The notes beneath the pieces were generated by a model, which was given only the letters and a program-made list of their open reading frames with translations, was not told where the DNA came from and made no database searches. Position numbers and translations under genes: made by a program. From Stramenopiles sp. TOSAG23-2 (Eukaryota > Sar): a stretch of DNA of 33,970 bases. Positions 11,249-21,560 of the stretch are shown in pieces (position 1 is the first letter of the stretch; each line of letters starts with the position of its first letter). The stretch is from positions 1 through 33,970 of the forward strand of contig LT649355.1 in the NCBI GenBank assembly GCA_900128395.1, written 5' to 3'.

Positions 11249-14200
11249 ATGTATCAAGTAATATTTAATGTAAATAATAATAATAAATTATATAGGAGCA
11301 AGACATTTATTACAATATTAATAGCAACTTTATTACTTTCTATCACAAATACTTGTTTAGTCCGTGGTGACAGTGTAAGTAATAATAATAACAACAATAA
11401 TGTCAACAATGAAGAACAAATATTACCTATGGCAAAATCCTATTTTTTCAGTGAAAGGTTCAACAATGAACCAAGTGATGCTGATTTCGTGGAAGATCCG
11501 TCACATCAAATATGGTACATCGAGGGGAATAAAAGAAGACTAGTTGGAAGTTACCAATTGTTATTGGATTTATTGAAACAGGAAAAAAAGATTGAAAGTG
11601 ATGTGTTACAAGTCCGGAAAGACATTTTGTCTACAACAACAGTAGCAGGTGCCAATATGTACATAAACAGCAATGAAGATAAGAAAATAAAGCCGACATT
11701 TGCAATGAACCAAACCATACCATTTCATCCAAATTTTTCAATACAATATTCAAATCCTTTTAATTATGGATATGACTCCACCATGTTTTTTCAAATTTGG
11801 TTCTTTGAACCTCCGACAAATGGGCATCAAGCAATTTTTCATTCTCTTCCATCCGTATCAGAGACTTTATCTGTAGTGCTTTTTGCTATGCCAGGAAGTG
11901 TACCATCAAAATATGGAAATGGGAAGAAAATTTCCCTTTTTTTAGGTGTTTGTCATAGTAAAGTCTCAACAGCAAATGGAATTGGTAGCACTACCAGTAA
12001 TATTGAAATGAAAGGTACGCCTTTTTCTAATGCAGTAGATGCTCAACAGTGGAACCATGTATCAATAACGTTTACTCACGGAGCATTGACTCTATATGTC
12101 AATGGTAAACCTGGTGCTAGTTTCAATGTTAGTAAGTTTGGTTTATCCGGAGTAGCTGGTGGCGCGAAGGGAAAAATTTCTAGTAAACAACGTGCAATAA
12201 GCTTTGGACGATTTGAAAATCAAAATGGATTTTCTGGCTTAATTTCCAAAGGGAAGGCAGTGTTTGGGTGGAAAGGTGATCAGCATGATATAAATGATCA
12301 TATGAAGCAAACGCACATGAAGCCAATACCAAGATGGTTGTGCGATTTAGTTAAAATACAAGGAATAAAGAATACAGAAGTGTTCGAAAAAGCAAGGAAA
12401 GCATTAATTGCTGAAAATATAAAGAGTAATGCGAACGAAAATGATCAGAATGTGGTAACCGAAAGTAATAGTGCTGATACTGTAGATAATCTTGATTCAT
12501 TCAACATCAAAAATCGCGATTCATTATTTGATTTTGGGAGAGCATTTGCGTCCTTGACATCGATCGGTCATGTTAATGACGATTGGAGAAGTAATACAAT
12601 TAAAAAATATGTAAAAATTTTACATCTTCAAAAAGAACAAAGCCAGCAAGAGTATGCAAAGTGGTTTGAAACACCCCCAAAGAAAAAAATATCAGAATCA
12701 TTTAAAACGCAGGTATGTATTGAGAAAAAAACTGGCTGGTGGAACTACAATTATTGTTATCTTTCGACGACGACGCAAATACATGAGTCAAATGGCAATA
12801 ATGATAAGAAAATTGTATACAACTTGGGTCATTATTACTCAGCAGATAAGCCTATCATCCAAATAGATCCTTCTGATTTGCATATCGCTTGTAAAGAGGA
12901 GAGAAAGTTAGGCTGTCCTAATTTATTGTTTGAAGACACTGTGCTGATGATAGATTGCTTGTACTCTAAAATAAAAGAGGTATATATGCAAGGTCGTTGC
13001 AAATCGTTGGTTAGTAGATTAAAGAAGGAACCATTGATGATTTCGCACTCTCATAAAAATGGAGATAAATGCGACAATAGCAAAAGTCGAATGAGTGACA
13101 TAAAATTTGAGTGCTGTCCTGAACGTAGCGATCATAAACTTTCCCCAACTATCAGGAACGTTGTCGAACCTTCAGATTGTAATTACGTATGGACGATTTG
13201 CATTCCTCTGCTATGTAAACCAATTTTTTTTCACAATTATGAAAATGTTGTTGACGATAGTAGTAGTATTCATGCAAAAATGCCATTACAAGTACCGCCG
13301 AAATCATCTGGTTTTGATAATCAGAATCGGGATACAGGCAATACGAACATTTTTTTAAAGAGTATTGTTACAGCATCAAGCGCGTGGAACTCGCTACAGA
13401 TGGGTAAAAAGGCGATCGATGGAAAATTAAAAACCGAATGGAAGTCGCAATTAGATGATACAAATCCGACAATTGAATTTGAATTAAAAGAACCATGTAT
13501 AAATGGTGTAAAGCAAATTGAAATATTTTGGAGTTTAGCACCTGCAGCCTTTACTATTTATACATCAAAAGATGGGTTGAAGTTTGATGAAGTGACTAGT
13601 ATGGCAACCCAACCCGAGATGGGCCGTGTTGATGTTTTAGAAGGCTGGGCTTTGCCTAATGAATATTCTGTCACCAATATAAGAATTATAATCAGTGATA
13701 TTGGAACATATACTGCAAATTCGATAAAAGAAATAGTCGGTATATGTAAAAATTCCAAGATCAATATATCTCCTAAGGTACTCGCTGATAAAGCAAATAG
13801 TGAGAATATTGATAGTCGAATGAGACTAGAAAATACTGAAATAAGACATGGAAATGGATTGATGGAGGTGGAAGCAGCTTTAGAACGACTAGAAGATGGA
13901 GAAAGGGATTTCGATCTTGCCCATACAATTTGGATGCTTCAATTTATTACTAAACCAAAACGAAATATCAAGGCTCCAAACAACCGACACGATGAATCCT
14001 TTAAGAAATCATTACATGCATTAGCATACAATGTCTTAAAAGGCAATCAATGGCCATCTAATCGATTTCAGCACACTGACATTAACAATGGAAACAGTAA
14101 TAAGAACGAGGGAAATAATATACCCCAAGAGCAAAGCAGTTCACTTCATATCGTTGACGAGATAAATCACAACAAGCCATCATTTTACTTGGAACAATAT

Positions 14201-15808
14201 GATGTAGAACTTGCCGCACAATTATATCATGAAACAGCTTTAATAGTTATTGGTCCGGATCATGCGATGAAACAGCCAAAACCTGCTGAAAAAATATATT
14301 TGTCAAAGGCAACGAAGGAGCAACTAAAACAACATGCTGGGGAAGATGGTGATGTTGCAGTATATCAAAAAGATAAAGCAGAAGCTGGTGATAGGCATGC
14401 ACGGATGTGGATGGCAAGCCGATATTACCATGGTTTAAACGGGTTCGAATTAGATCGCGAACGGGCAGCTAATATTTTTCGTGAGGTTGCTGATGGCGGT
14501 GATGCGGAAGCAGCATATAATTTTGGAGTAATGCGATTAAATGGCCAAGATGGGCAACCACCGGATAGAAATGAAGCAAATAGATATTTCAATATGGCAA
14601 CGGCACATTCATTTTCCCCAGCATTGAATGGAATAGGTGCTCAACATATGCAAAAGGCTGAATATGAGAAGGCATTTAGTTATTTCTTGAAGGCGGCTGA
14701 GGAAATGTCACCAGATGGACATTTTAATCTTGGCACCATGTATCGTGATGGGCGTGGCGTACCTAAAGATCTTCGAAAAGCGTTGATGCATTTTGCAATT
14801 GCTGCTACGTTAGGACAACCCCGTGGAATGTGGGTGCTTGGCAAAGGCTACTTTTATCGCCAAAGTTGGCTAAATAAAATATCCATATCTGATTTTCATG
14901 AAAATGAAGAAGTAGTTGAAATTTATGGAAAGAAAAAGAAAAAAAATGTAATAATTACAGCAACAATAAAAAAGAATGAAATTATCTTGTTGGTAAACCA
15001 ACGCAAGCCATACTTGGTGCAGAATGTTACATTTCCCATTATGCGAGATGTAAAAATTGCATTAAAATATTTCAGAACTTTATCTGAACTTGGGTCTAGC
15101 ACTGCATCTAATGTTTCTTCCTTAGCATTAAAAGCATGGCTTGATGGACACCATGAAGAAGCCTCACTTTTGTATGCGGAGGCGGCTTCAATGGGTATAG
15201 TCGATGCATTATCAAATATTGCATGGATACAGAGATCCAAACAAAATACATTGACTGATATCGAAAGTCAAGACAGTTTTTCATTGAATGGCAAATGGAG
15301 CCAAGAACGAATAGCACACTTTTATACAGCAGCAGCAGCAGCAGAAGCTTCTGTAGAGGATCTATTGATTTTAGGAAAAGCGTATGAAGATGTAAAAATG
15401 AAAAGAGAGATTGTTCCAAAAATTTATGAGTTTGCTTCTCAACATGGTAGCCAGGAGGCAATGTTTAGATTAGGTGTTGCAGAATTAGAAAATTCAAATA
15501 TGACAAGTGCAATAATACACGTAAGTTAATTTTAGTATATATATGCCACACCAAAACCCTTTGCATTTAATTGTCTATTAGTCACCACACTCTAACATTT
15601 TTAATATATTTTTCATTCAATTCTCCACCGTTTTATGCATATGTAGTTTGATAAATGCATTGAAAAAGATGGTGTTGGTTCTATACCTTGTAGAATTTTT
15701 CGATATGGTGTATGGTGTTACCAGAATATTTACACTTCATACGATTTCTACCGTACGAAGGGCATTGAAGGGATAGCTTCTTTCCTTCTTGTAGGGTATG
15801 ATTTATAA
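11249..15808 (+). CDS. Secreted/luminal SEL1L3-like protein with ConA-like and discoidin-like domains and Sel1 repeats
   Basis: The predicted spliced protein has 1477 residues (exons 11249-15520 and 15647-15808). An N-terminal signal peptide (hydrophobic core about residues 20-31) is followed by an Asn run. A LamG/concanavalin A-like domain spans about residues 155-340; its core is QQWNHVSITF followed by TLYVNGKPG. A discoidin (F5/8 type C)-like domain lies at about 705-833, containing KAIDGKLKTEWKS. Sel1-like repeats run from about 1040 to the end, for example FNLGTMYRDGRGVPKDLRKA. ConA-like plus Sel1 architecture recalls animal SEL1L3; Sel1 repeats also occur in SEL1L/Hrd3 of ER-associated degradation, so an ER or cell-surface role is plausible but inferred. 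Many cysteines in the middle suggest disulfides. A Lys-rich insert (about 1225-1255) interrupts the Sel1 array. The 3' exon is inferred: the continuation FDKCIEKDG completes the last repeat, but I see no membrane anchor there. Confidence 0.8.
15521..15646 (+). other. Probable spliceosomal intron, 126 nt, in the SEL1L3-like gene
   Basis: The donor GTAAGT sits exactly where the reading frame would otherwise stop two codons later. TCTAAC at 15591-15596 is followed by a T-rich tract and the acceptor ATGTAG. The downstream frame stays open for 53 codons and completes a Sel1-like helix pair. An alternative acceptor at 15581 would give a 61-nt intron and a hydrophobic 64-residue tail, but it lies before the branch-like motif. 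Confidence 0.7.
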
Positions 15809-15860
15809 AATATTGACCCCGCGTTAAAATAATGATAATACGTTCATACCGTATAAAATG

Positions 15861-15865
15861 TACGA
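15861..15865 (+). terminator. TACGA element downstream of the SEL1L3-like gene
   Basis: TGTACGAAAATG places TACGA 53 nt after the stop of the inferred second exon. The spacing matches other genes, which mildly supports the inferred exon. Confidence 0.35.
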
Positions 15866-15928
15866 AAATGACAGTGGTATTTTTTTTCAATATTTTTTTA
15901 TTATATATAAAAGCTCTGCGCTGTGTTA

Positions 15929-16192
15929 TCAGTTTAATTTATATTTATCTAAATAGGTACGAAAATATTCTTTTCTAAGTTTCTCCTCTTTTTCTGCATC
16001 TTGTTTTTCCCAACTGGCAACTTTTAACACATTGTAACCATACCTTGAATCCCATAATAATTCCACATGTGTGTAATAATCTTTCACGCTTAAATAATGA
16101 ACGTTTCTAAGATATGGCCTCATACAACACAGAAAGACTCTAGCTTTTGCGTTATTTCGAAAATAATTAAACAACAAAAGATAAACAGCCAT
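15929..16192 (-). CDS. Hypothetical small basic protein, 87 residues from first clean ATG
   Basis: I do not recognise this protein. From the ATG at 16192 it begins MAVYLLLFNYF, has two adjacent cysteines (FLCC) and an Arg/Tyr/Trp-rich centre, and ends in a charged, probably helical segment (QDAEKEEKLRKEYF). The same frame is open a further 23 codons upstream. There a TAA is preceded by a short ATG-started leader (MFEG), so the true N-terminus may differ or the gene may be broken. It converges on the SEL1L3-like gene, 120 bp from its inferred stop. No TACGA element follows in sense orientation. A small mitochondrial protein is a guess I cannot support. Confidence 0.45.
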   Translation of the reverse strand: MAVYLLLFNYFRNNAKARVFLCCMRPYLRNVHYLSVKDYYTHVELLWDSRYGYNVLKVASWEKQDAEKEEKLRKEYFRTYLDKYKLN

Positions 16193-16308
16193 CTGCGGAT
16201 TTGCCCTTCCCTTTAAGATGGCAATGTCATATTTTGTAAAATTTCCACCAAATTTTTGCAATTAGCCTTCGAACATTTTTATTATCATTTAGTCAATTAA
16301 TTCATCAA

Positions 16309-16590
16309 ATGTTTCAATTCCGATTTTGTTTAAACATAGATGTAGAAAGAATCAAAAGGTTGATTAAATTAATAAGCATCCTAGATGTAGATAGAAGTAT
16401 GTCCATTAGTAAAATTTTTTACAATACAAACAAAGAAGTGGAGATGAACGACAAGAAGAATGATCAACGTATATCTTACGAAATTGATACAGCTGGGAAT
16501 ACTATGCTACCGGTAGAGTCACAAAATGATGATTTGGCAAAGTTAATAATTGAAAGTAAAAGGGAGTTTCTTGAATATCTTAAACTTTGA
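16309..16590 (+). CDS. Hypothetical 93-residue ORF, uncertain
   Basis: This ATG-started frame encodes a charged protein ending SKREFLEYLKL, with no recognisable domain. The sequence is not low-complexity and the frame is long for this AT-rich background, but there is no independent support. No TACGA element follows, and the upstream gap to the minus-strand neighbour is only about 100 bp. It could be a small real gene, the last exon of something larger, or chance. Confidence 0.25.
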   Translation: MFQFRFCLNIDVERIKRLIKLISILDVDRSMSISKIFYNTNKEVEMNDKKNDQRISYEIDTAGNTMLPVESQNDDLAKLIIESKREFLEYLKL

Positions 16591-16617
16591 AAAAAATAAT
16601 AAGTTAAAATATATTAC

Positions 16618-16629
16618 GGGGGGGGGGGG
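16618..16629. repeat. Homopolymer run of 12 G
   Basis: An uninterrupted G12 in a strongly AT-rich spacer between the 93-residue ORF and RNASEH2C. It may form intermolecular G-quadruplexes or be an assembly-sensitive site. Confidence 0.95.
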
Positions 16630-16716
16630 ACAAATTACACCAATCATTTTTGATTTGAGATGTTAATGAACGGGAGTAAAAGACGTATAATATATGAGTA
16701 AGAGAACATTTTATAT

Positions 16717-16721
16717 TCGTA
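16717..16721 (-). terminator. TACGA element downstream of RNASEH2C
   Basis: On the minus strand CATACGAATATA places TACGA 49 nt past the RNASEH2C stop. Function is inferred from recurrence. Confidence 0.35.
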
Positions 16722-16769
16722 TGATATTAATACTCATAATAAAAAATATAATTAAATTAATATAAAAGT

Positions 16770-17318
16770 TTAAGGCGAAGCTTTTGCTGTTTTAGCATCA
16801 ATCTCCAAATCCATTTTTTCATCAACAATAGGTGTATGTAATGCTTTTGCTATGTCAAACCATTGAAAAGCTTTTGGTATATGGTCCGTATCTGTTGGTT
16901 CTATATCATGGTTCCAGTAGAAAAAATGATCAAAAACCTCATCTGTTACTGCAAAATTATTTGATTGTGCTTGTTGAAATCCTAAGTTAGCTCCACTACC
17001 AGACTGTTGGCGTAATATTATCCCGGTTACATTTTCTGGCAATTTCATTTTCTTACCTGCTAAACGCCTTCCACGAAATGACGCTTCATACGTACTATTT
17101 TCATCATCCTCCTTGACTTGTTGTGGAATAAAATATTCGCTTACTCGCGCGTGCCCGTCATAATGTATTTTACAAGGTAATAAATGAATATTTTTTTTGT
17201 TCGTAAATGTAGTATTTGCATGTTGATCAATATTATTATTGTTGTCGTTGTCATTCGTCTCTACTACCGTTGGTAGTGCTTTTTTGATATCTGCAGCTAA
17301 TATATGATCCGTCGACAT
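16770..17318 (-). CDS. RNASEH2C: Ribonuclease H2 subunit C
   Basis: This is an accessory, non-catalytic subunit of the nuclear RNase H2 heterotrimer, which removes ribonucleotides and RNA:DNA hybrids from DNA. The 182-residue protein carries the family core: IHLLPCKIHYDGHARVSEYF at about residues 43-62, then FRGRRLAGKKMKLPENVTG at about 80-98. These match the LHLLPC and FRGR-L-G segments of the human subunit (164 residues). The C-terminal half, with a YWNHD segment, is less conserved. An Asn/Asp-rich stretch at residues 22-30 is lineage-specific filler. Subunits A and B are not in this window. The ATG opens directly into the divergent region shared with COG8. Confidence 0.88.
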   Translation of the reverse strand: MSTDHILAADIKKALPTVVETNDNDNNNNIDQHANTTFTNKKNIHLLPCKIHYDGHARVSEYFIPQQVKEDDENSTYEASFRGRRLAGKKMKLPENVTGIILRQQSGSGANLGFQQAQSNNFAVTDEVFDHFFYWNHDIEPTDTDHIPKAFQWFDIAKALHTPIVDEKMDLEIDAKTAKASP

Positions 17319-17581
17319 GATGATAATGGTTGTTGTTTATTTTTTGTGTTGTTTTATTTTGTTACTACTATTGTTTTCTTTCCTTTATCTTCAAATATAT
17401 ATATTTTAAAATATATTTATATTAAGTATAATATATATCTATTAGCTTACTTCAATTGCAATACATACTAGACTATACAAGTTAGTAACTTGTATAATAA
17501 TATAATATGAAATTATTAAAATACTAAATTCAAATTTCAATAATCACCGTGACCTCGTATGTAGCAGCTGGATAGCCTGGA

Positions 17582-17629
17582 TACAGTAGTCTACTGTACT
17601 GTAGCTGGATATAGCACGATATCCCAGCT
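17582..17629. repeat. Adjacent inverted repeats (two potential hairpins)
   Basis: TACAGTAG at 17582-17589 is followed after one base by its exact reverse complement at 17591-17598. Next, AGCTGGATAT at 17603-17612 and ATATCCCAGCT at 17619-17629 pair around a 6-nt loop with one bulged C. Confidence 0.7.
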
Positions 17630-18448
17630 GAGATTTCCAGGATTTCCAGCACATACTACTCGATTCCCTTCGTTCTTCCCTGCTACAGCCCATACCTTAA
17701 AATATGAGCGCAGCGAAGAACTCGGCAAAAACTTGGCACTTGGAGGAATTTATAGGTTACCAAAATTTCTAAAAATATCTAAACAAACCAAATTTCCGCA
17801 AAAAAATACAGATATGATATTATACCTTTATATTTTGAAACATTTAATAAACTGAAATCCACTGATATTGTTTGTTTTCGACAGAACATGTCGGAGTTTA
17901 GAAGGTTAAAAGCCTAATTGTCTATTTTTATATCAATATATCCGAAATGTATAAATAATTTAAAGCTTGTATAATATATGTTTATATGATATGTTTTTGT
18001 AATATAAAAACCTTTAAAAAGAGAGTATTGGAATGTCGGACCTGTTTTGGTGCCAAGTTTCACTCGAGTAAGCACATACCACATACCGACGATATTAAAT
18101 AAGTTTTATATTAATAGGTATAATAATGTACTGGTACACTACGCACCTACAAAATTCTGAGAGGAAAAGATACTATAATACTAGCATTATTCCAATTATC
18201 GGGAAAATGAATGAGAGTGATGATTAGCGCGATAGACTATGTGCATATGCCATACAGAAGAAGAATATAAAAATGTATAATTTTGAAATAATTTTGAACA
18301 CCAAAAAATAATAATAATAATTCTAGAATAATACTGATGTAATAAAAATAATAATTGCACAATTCAAAACAAGTTTATACTGTTTTAAAAAACATATAAA
18401 ATATTATTCTAAAGTCGAGACGATAGACACAATATATATTACATAACA

Positions 18449-18484
18449 TATATATATATATATATAGCATAGCATAGCATAGTA
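18449..18484. repeat. Compound microsatellite, (TA)n then (TAGCA)n
   Basis: A run of TA dinucleotides passes into about four TAGCA units, ending some 50 nt upstream of the COG8 start codon. It is probably in the 5' UTR or core promoter. Confidence 0.9.
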
Positions 18485-18535
18485 TATATTACTTATTATT
18501 TATTGTCGGAATCTTGTTTTAGTATATGAAAAACA

Positions 18536-20476
18536 ATGGAAGTAAGTGAATCTGGTATTAGTAATGCATATTTTGATAAAGTATCAAATTATTCATTATC
18601 ACGTTTACGTGAGGAACCAAGGAAAATAAATGAAGAATTGGGAAAATTAAAAATTGAAACTGAGGAAATGTCTGTACAAAATTATACCGCGCATATTGAC
18701 AATCATAGGTGCTTAACTGCTGGGATTAAAGGATTGAAAAGTATGGATAAAGATTTAAATGGATTTTCTGAAAATATAAGTGGAGTGAAAGAAGAAGGTA
18801 CGAAATTTTTAAATAATGCTGCACATTTAGTTGATAGGCATAAAGAGTTTCAATCAACTATGCAACAATATAATCAAATTTTACAATTGTTAGAAATACC
18901 ACAATTGCTCGATGCATGCATCAAACGACAAGCTTTTGAAGACGCACTTCGTTTAGCCGGGTTTGTAGAGAAATTGACCAAACGACATGGCGTTTTATAC
19001 GCTTCTGCCAATTCAGGTAATGAAAATGAAGGGCGTAACAAAGTGAAAAAGAAAAAAAATGGATTTGATTTAATTTTGAATATATGCAAGGATGTCAAAG
19101 AAATGATTGAATCGTTAAGAAGCGACTTAATTCATACATTAGGTGGTTCATTAACGCTACCTTTATGTGTACGTACTGTAGGTTATCTCCGTCGCGTCAT
19201 TGCATTGCTACATAAATTTAATAATATATCTCCATTGGACAATAATAATAATATTAATAATAAGAAGAAGAAGAAGAAGCAACGACGAAGCAAATATTCA
19301 TTTGAATCTGTACAATTAGAGAAAATATTTTTGACATCTCGTTCGAATTATTTAAGTGCTGAACTAGCAAAAATTAAGCAAGGGCAGCCAAGTGAATATA
19401 TTGTAAAATCAATTGAAAAGCGCCGTGTGATATTATGCGAAATTATGAGTCAATATAATGCAATATTTGTTGATGACAATAATAGCAATAACAACAAGTC
19501 GATAATTAGAAGTAACAGAGATGGTGAAGAAGAATCTAAAAAGAATGACTCTTCGACAATATCAAATGAACAACGTTTAATGGATTGGATTGTCCAGCAA
19601 GTAAATAAGACTTTAGCCATGTTGAGAAAATTTGTTGTTATGATTGATGATGGAGTTGCATTGTCAAATGTAATAGAGCAAGCCACATATATGGCTAAAA
19701 GTTTAGGGAAATTTGGTGCTGATTTCAGATCATTGCTAGTTCCAATTTTTCATAAACGTGTAATGAAATTGGCATCTGATTTCTGGGAAGATGCTATTTT
19801 ACAATTTCAAAAAAATATTAAAAATGTAGAATGGTTGAAAATTGATCTTAAATCTATTTTAAAAAGTGAAAAACAAAAATTTTTGGAAAAACACGAAAAC
19901 GACAATAATAACGAAGGAAAAGATAAGGACAGTAAAAATGTACGAGCACCACCACCTATTTTGCTCCAATTCCCATCTCTCGGACACTTTACAAATGCTA
20001 TAATTGGTTCCTTTAATGAATTACGTCATATTGCATTTTTATCTTTACGTGACAATTTAGCATCTCTATTTATAAATAAAATTAGTGAATTAATAGGTAT
20101 TGTCAAAGAATTAGATCCAGTAAAAGATACGCGAACGAAGAAAAAAATTTTAAAACGTTATCAACTGTATTGTAATTATGGTTTAAATGCATGTGTAGCG
20201 CATTTATTGATTTTATTTCAAAGTATTTACGGCGAAACAGATGCACGATTTAATAAATGGTATAAATTAAAAGCAAAGGAAATAAATAATAAGATGAAAT
20301 TTAATGATGGCAATCCACCATCATCAAATATGAATGCAAATAATAAAAGCAATGATAAAAAGGTTCAATCTACTGGTGTGAACGATGGAGAGAAAATTAA
20401 CAATGTTAATGATGCTGCTGTAGTATCTAACATCGATGGGAAAGATAGAGAAGATGAAGATGGAGATTTGATATGA
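18536..20476 (+). CDS. COG8: Conserved oligomeric Golgi complex subunit 8 (Dor1 family)
   Basis: COG8 is part of lobe B of the COG tethering complex, which retrieves vesicles within the Golgi. The 646-residue protein fits the family size (about 610 in human and yeast). The N-terminal third shows the Dor1 pattern: a YFDKVSNYSLSRLREEP opening, NYTAHI near residue 49, a long helical segment, and LLEIPQLLDACIKRQAFEDALRLA at about 117-140, the best-conserved block. Coiled-coil character is visible at about residues 25-110. An Asn run followed by six lysines (about 236-250), further Asn/Lys/Ser inserts and an acidic, Asn-rich C-terminal tail look like lineage-specific low-complexity expansions. It converges with the profilin-like gene and shares its upstream region with RNASEH2C. 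Confidence 0.88.
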   Translation: MEVSESGISNAYFDKVSNYSLSRLREEPRKINEELGKLKIETEEMSVQNYTAHIDNHRCLTAGIKGLKSMDKDLNGFSENISGVKEEGTKFLNNAAHLVDRHKEFQSTMQQYNQILQLLEIPQLLDACIKRQAFEDALRLAGFVEKLTKRHGVLYASANSGNENEGRNKVKKKKNGFDLILNICKDVKEMIESLRSDLIHTLGGSLTLPLCVRTVGYLRRVIALLHKFNNISPLDNNNNINNKKKKKKQRRSKYSFESVQLEKIFLTSRSNYLSAELAKIKQGQPSEYIVKSIEKRRVILCEIMSQYNAIFVDDNNSNNNKSIIRSNRDGEEESKKNDSSTISNEQRLMDWIVQQVNKTLAMLRKFVVMIDDGVALSNVIEQATYMAKSLGKFGADFRSLLVPIFHKRVMKLASDFWEDAILQFQKNIKNVEWLKIDLKSILKSEKQKFLEKHENDNNNEGKDKDSKNVRAPPPILLQFPSLGHFTNAIIGSFNELRHIAFLSLRDNLASLFINKISELIGIVKELDPVKDTRTKKKILKRYQLYCNYGLNACVAHLLILFQSIYGETDARFNKWYKLKAKEINNKMKFNDGNPPSSNMNANNKSNDKKVQSTGVNDGEKINNVNDAAVVSNIDGKDREDEDGDLI

Positions 20477-20481
20477 TAAAA

Positions 20482-20674
20482 TTGTGTGTGTGTGTGTGTT
20501 TGTGTGTGTCATCACGTGTACGTCGTACGTTCGTACGAGTACGAATATACGAAGTATATTTTTTTTTAAAATGCATGTTTAAATTATTCTCATTTATGCA
20601 CATATATATATATCGAGAGAGATTTATATATAGAGAGAGAGAGAGCGAGAGATCTATATATATATATATATATT
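20482..20674. repeat. Microsatellite cluster: (GT)n, (TA)n, (GA)n
   Basis: The COG8 3' flank carries TG repeats at 20483-20509, TA repeats from 20602, interleaved GA repeats (about 20614-20652) and a second TA run to 20674. A CpG-rich TACGA cluster lies between them. Confidence 0.9.
20534..20552 (+). terminator. Three TACGA elements downstream of COG8
   Basis: TACGA occurs at 20534, 20540 and 20548, 58-72 nt after the COG8 stop. The third lies in TACGAAGTA, also seen after the flippase gene. Confidence 0.4.
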
Positions 20675-20712
20675 ATACGAATATATATTTTTTAATATTT
20701 TTTACTACGCGC

Positions 20713-20717
20713 TCGTA
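20713..20717 (-). terminator. TACGA element downstream of the profilin-like gene
   Basis: On the minus strand TTTACGAGCGCG places TACGA 46 nt past the stop of the profilin-like gene. Confidence 0.35.
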
Positions 20718-20762
20718 AATATATTATATTAGAATTATGCATCATAGATAAAAAATTATTTT

Positions 20763-21314
20763 TTAGATATCCATTGTCTTGACTTCTTTTTCAATTGCCA
20801 TTGCTATATTAAATGCATCTGAACTTTTCATGGGGGATTCATATAAACAACATAAAATCATTTTATTTATTCTGGCAACTATTAAACCACCACGATGTTT
20901 GCAACTACTTGCACATCTACAATGTATCCAATTATTTTTACAAGATACAATTAAATATTTTCGCATACTAATAGTAATATATGAACTTAAACTTTCTGGA
21001 CTTGGTTGCTGTTTTTCTATTTTCATCTCTTTTTGACGCTCAATTTCAGCTTCAGAGAAAAATCCTAAATCATAAACACGATTGACTAATTCATGAGCTT
21101 CTTCTTTTGAAAATGTTACGTCTTGCTCATCTACATCCTTTGTCTCTGAAAATAGTGCACTACCAATTTCTCCAATCCTAGTACAAACAAAAATGACAGG
21201 TCCTGTAATATGAAATTGATATTTCGAGGGCAACAAAGGGCGTAAATTCTTCATCAATTCTTTCTCATCGAATCCACTTAAATCTTTTACCATCGTATTG
21301 AATCTTGTTGACAT
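20763..21314 (-). CDS. Small protein with a profilin-like C-terminal half (tentative)
   Basis: The frame is clean, 183 residues, with a good ATG and a downstream TACGA element, so the gene is very likely real. The family call is tentative. The last 75 residues follow the profilin pattern: a KYLIVS strand, a basic loop, GGLIVARINKMILCCLYES, then a final amphipathic helix (AFNIAMAIEKEVK). The earlier strand GPVIFVCTRIGEIGSALF and helix FSKEEAHELVNRVYD fit the first half of that fold. The aromatic residues with which profilins bind polyproline are not evident at the N-terminus. Acidic and Glu/Lys-rich loops make it longer than usual profilins (about 125-165). A Roadblock/LC7 protein such as LAMTOR2 is an alternative, with a similar LLLCMYA-type strand near the end. 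If it is a profilin it would bind actin monomers. Confidence 0.5.
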   Translation of the reverse strand: MSTRFNTMVKDLSGFDEKELMKNLRPLLPSKYQFHITGPVIFVCTRIGEIGSALFSETKDVDEQDVTFSKEEAHELVNRVYDLGFFSEAEIERQKEMKIEKQQPSPESLSSYITISMRKYLIVSCKNNWIHCRCASSCKHRGGLIVARINKMILCCLYESPMKSSDAFNIAMAIEKEVKTMDI

Positions 21315-21560
21315 GCTAATCTTCTTTCTTATCTATATCTCTATATATATATGTATATATTATATTAATACTATGATATATATTAATGATTACAATTTTT
21401 CTTCTTATTTTTCTTCTTACCGGTACAGTTGTAAATTCAAATAACAATAATTATAGAATAATAATAATTATTTATATTTTTTAAAAAAAAAAAAATAATA
21501 AAAAAAAAATAAAAAAAAAAAAAAAAAATTTTCATTTTAATTTTAACAAAAACTTTTTTT

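Larger units (their letters stand above)
17319..18535. other. Divergent intergenic region between RNASEH2C and COG8
   Basis: At 1.2 kb this is the largest spacer. It contains a less AT-rich island (about 17560-17760) with hairpins, direct repeats of GATTTCCAG and a CGCAGCG patch. TACTGGTA occurs at 18129-18136 and a TA/TAGCA microsatellite lies just upstream of COG8. I see no tRNA-like box or protein-coding frame of note. An unrecognised ncRNA in the island is possible but not shown. Confidence 0.5.

Noticed and set aside
16618-16629. G12 run as a telomere or G-quadruplex locus
   Set aside because: A single homopolymer run without repeated G-tracts does not support either.
20473-20718. 81-codon plus-strand frame after COG8
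   Set aside because: It translates GT, TA and GA microsatellites and overlaps the COG8 stop.
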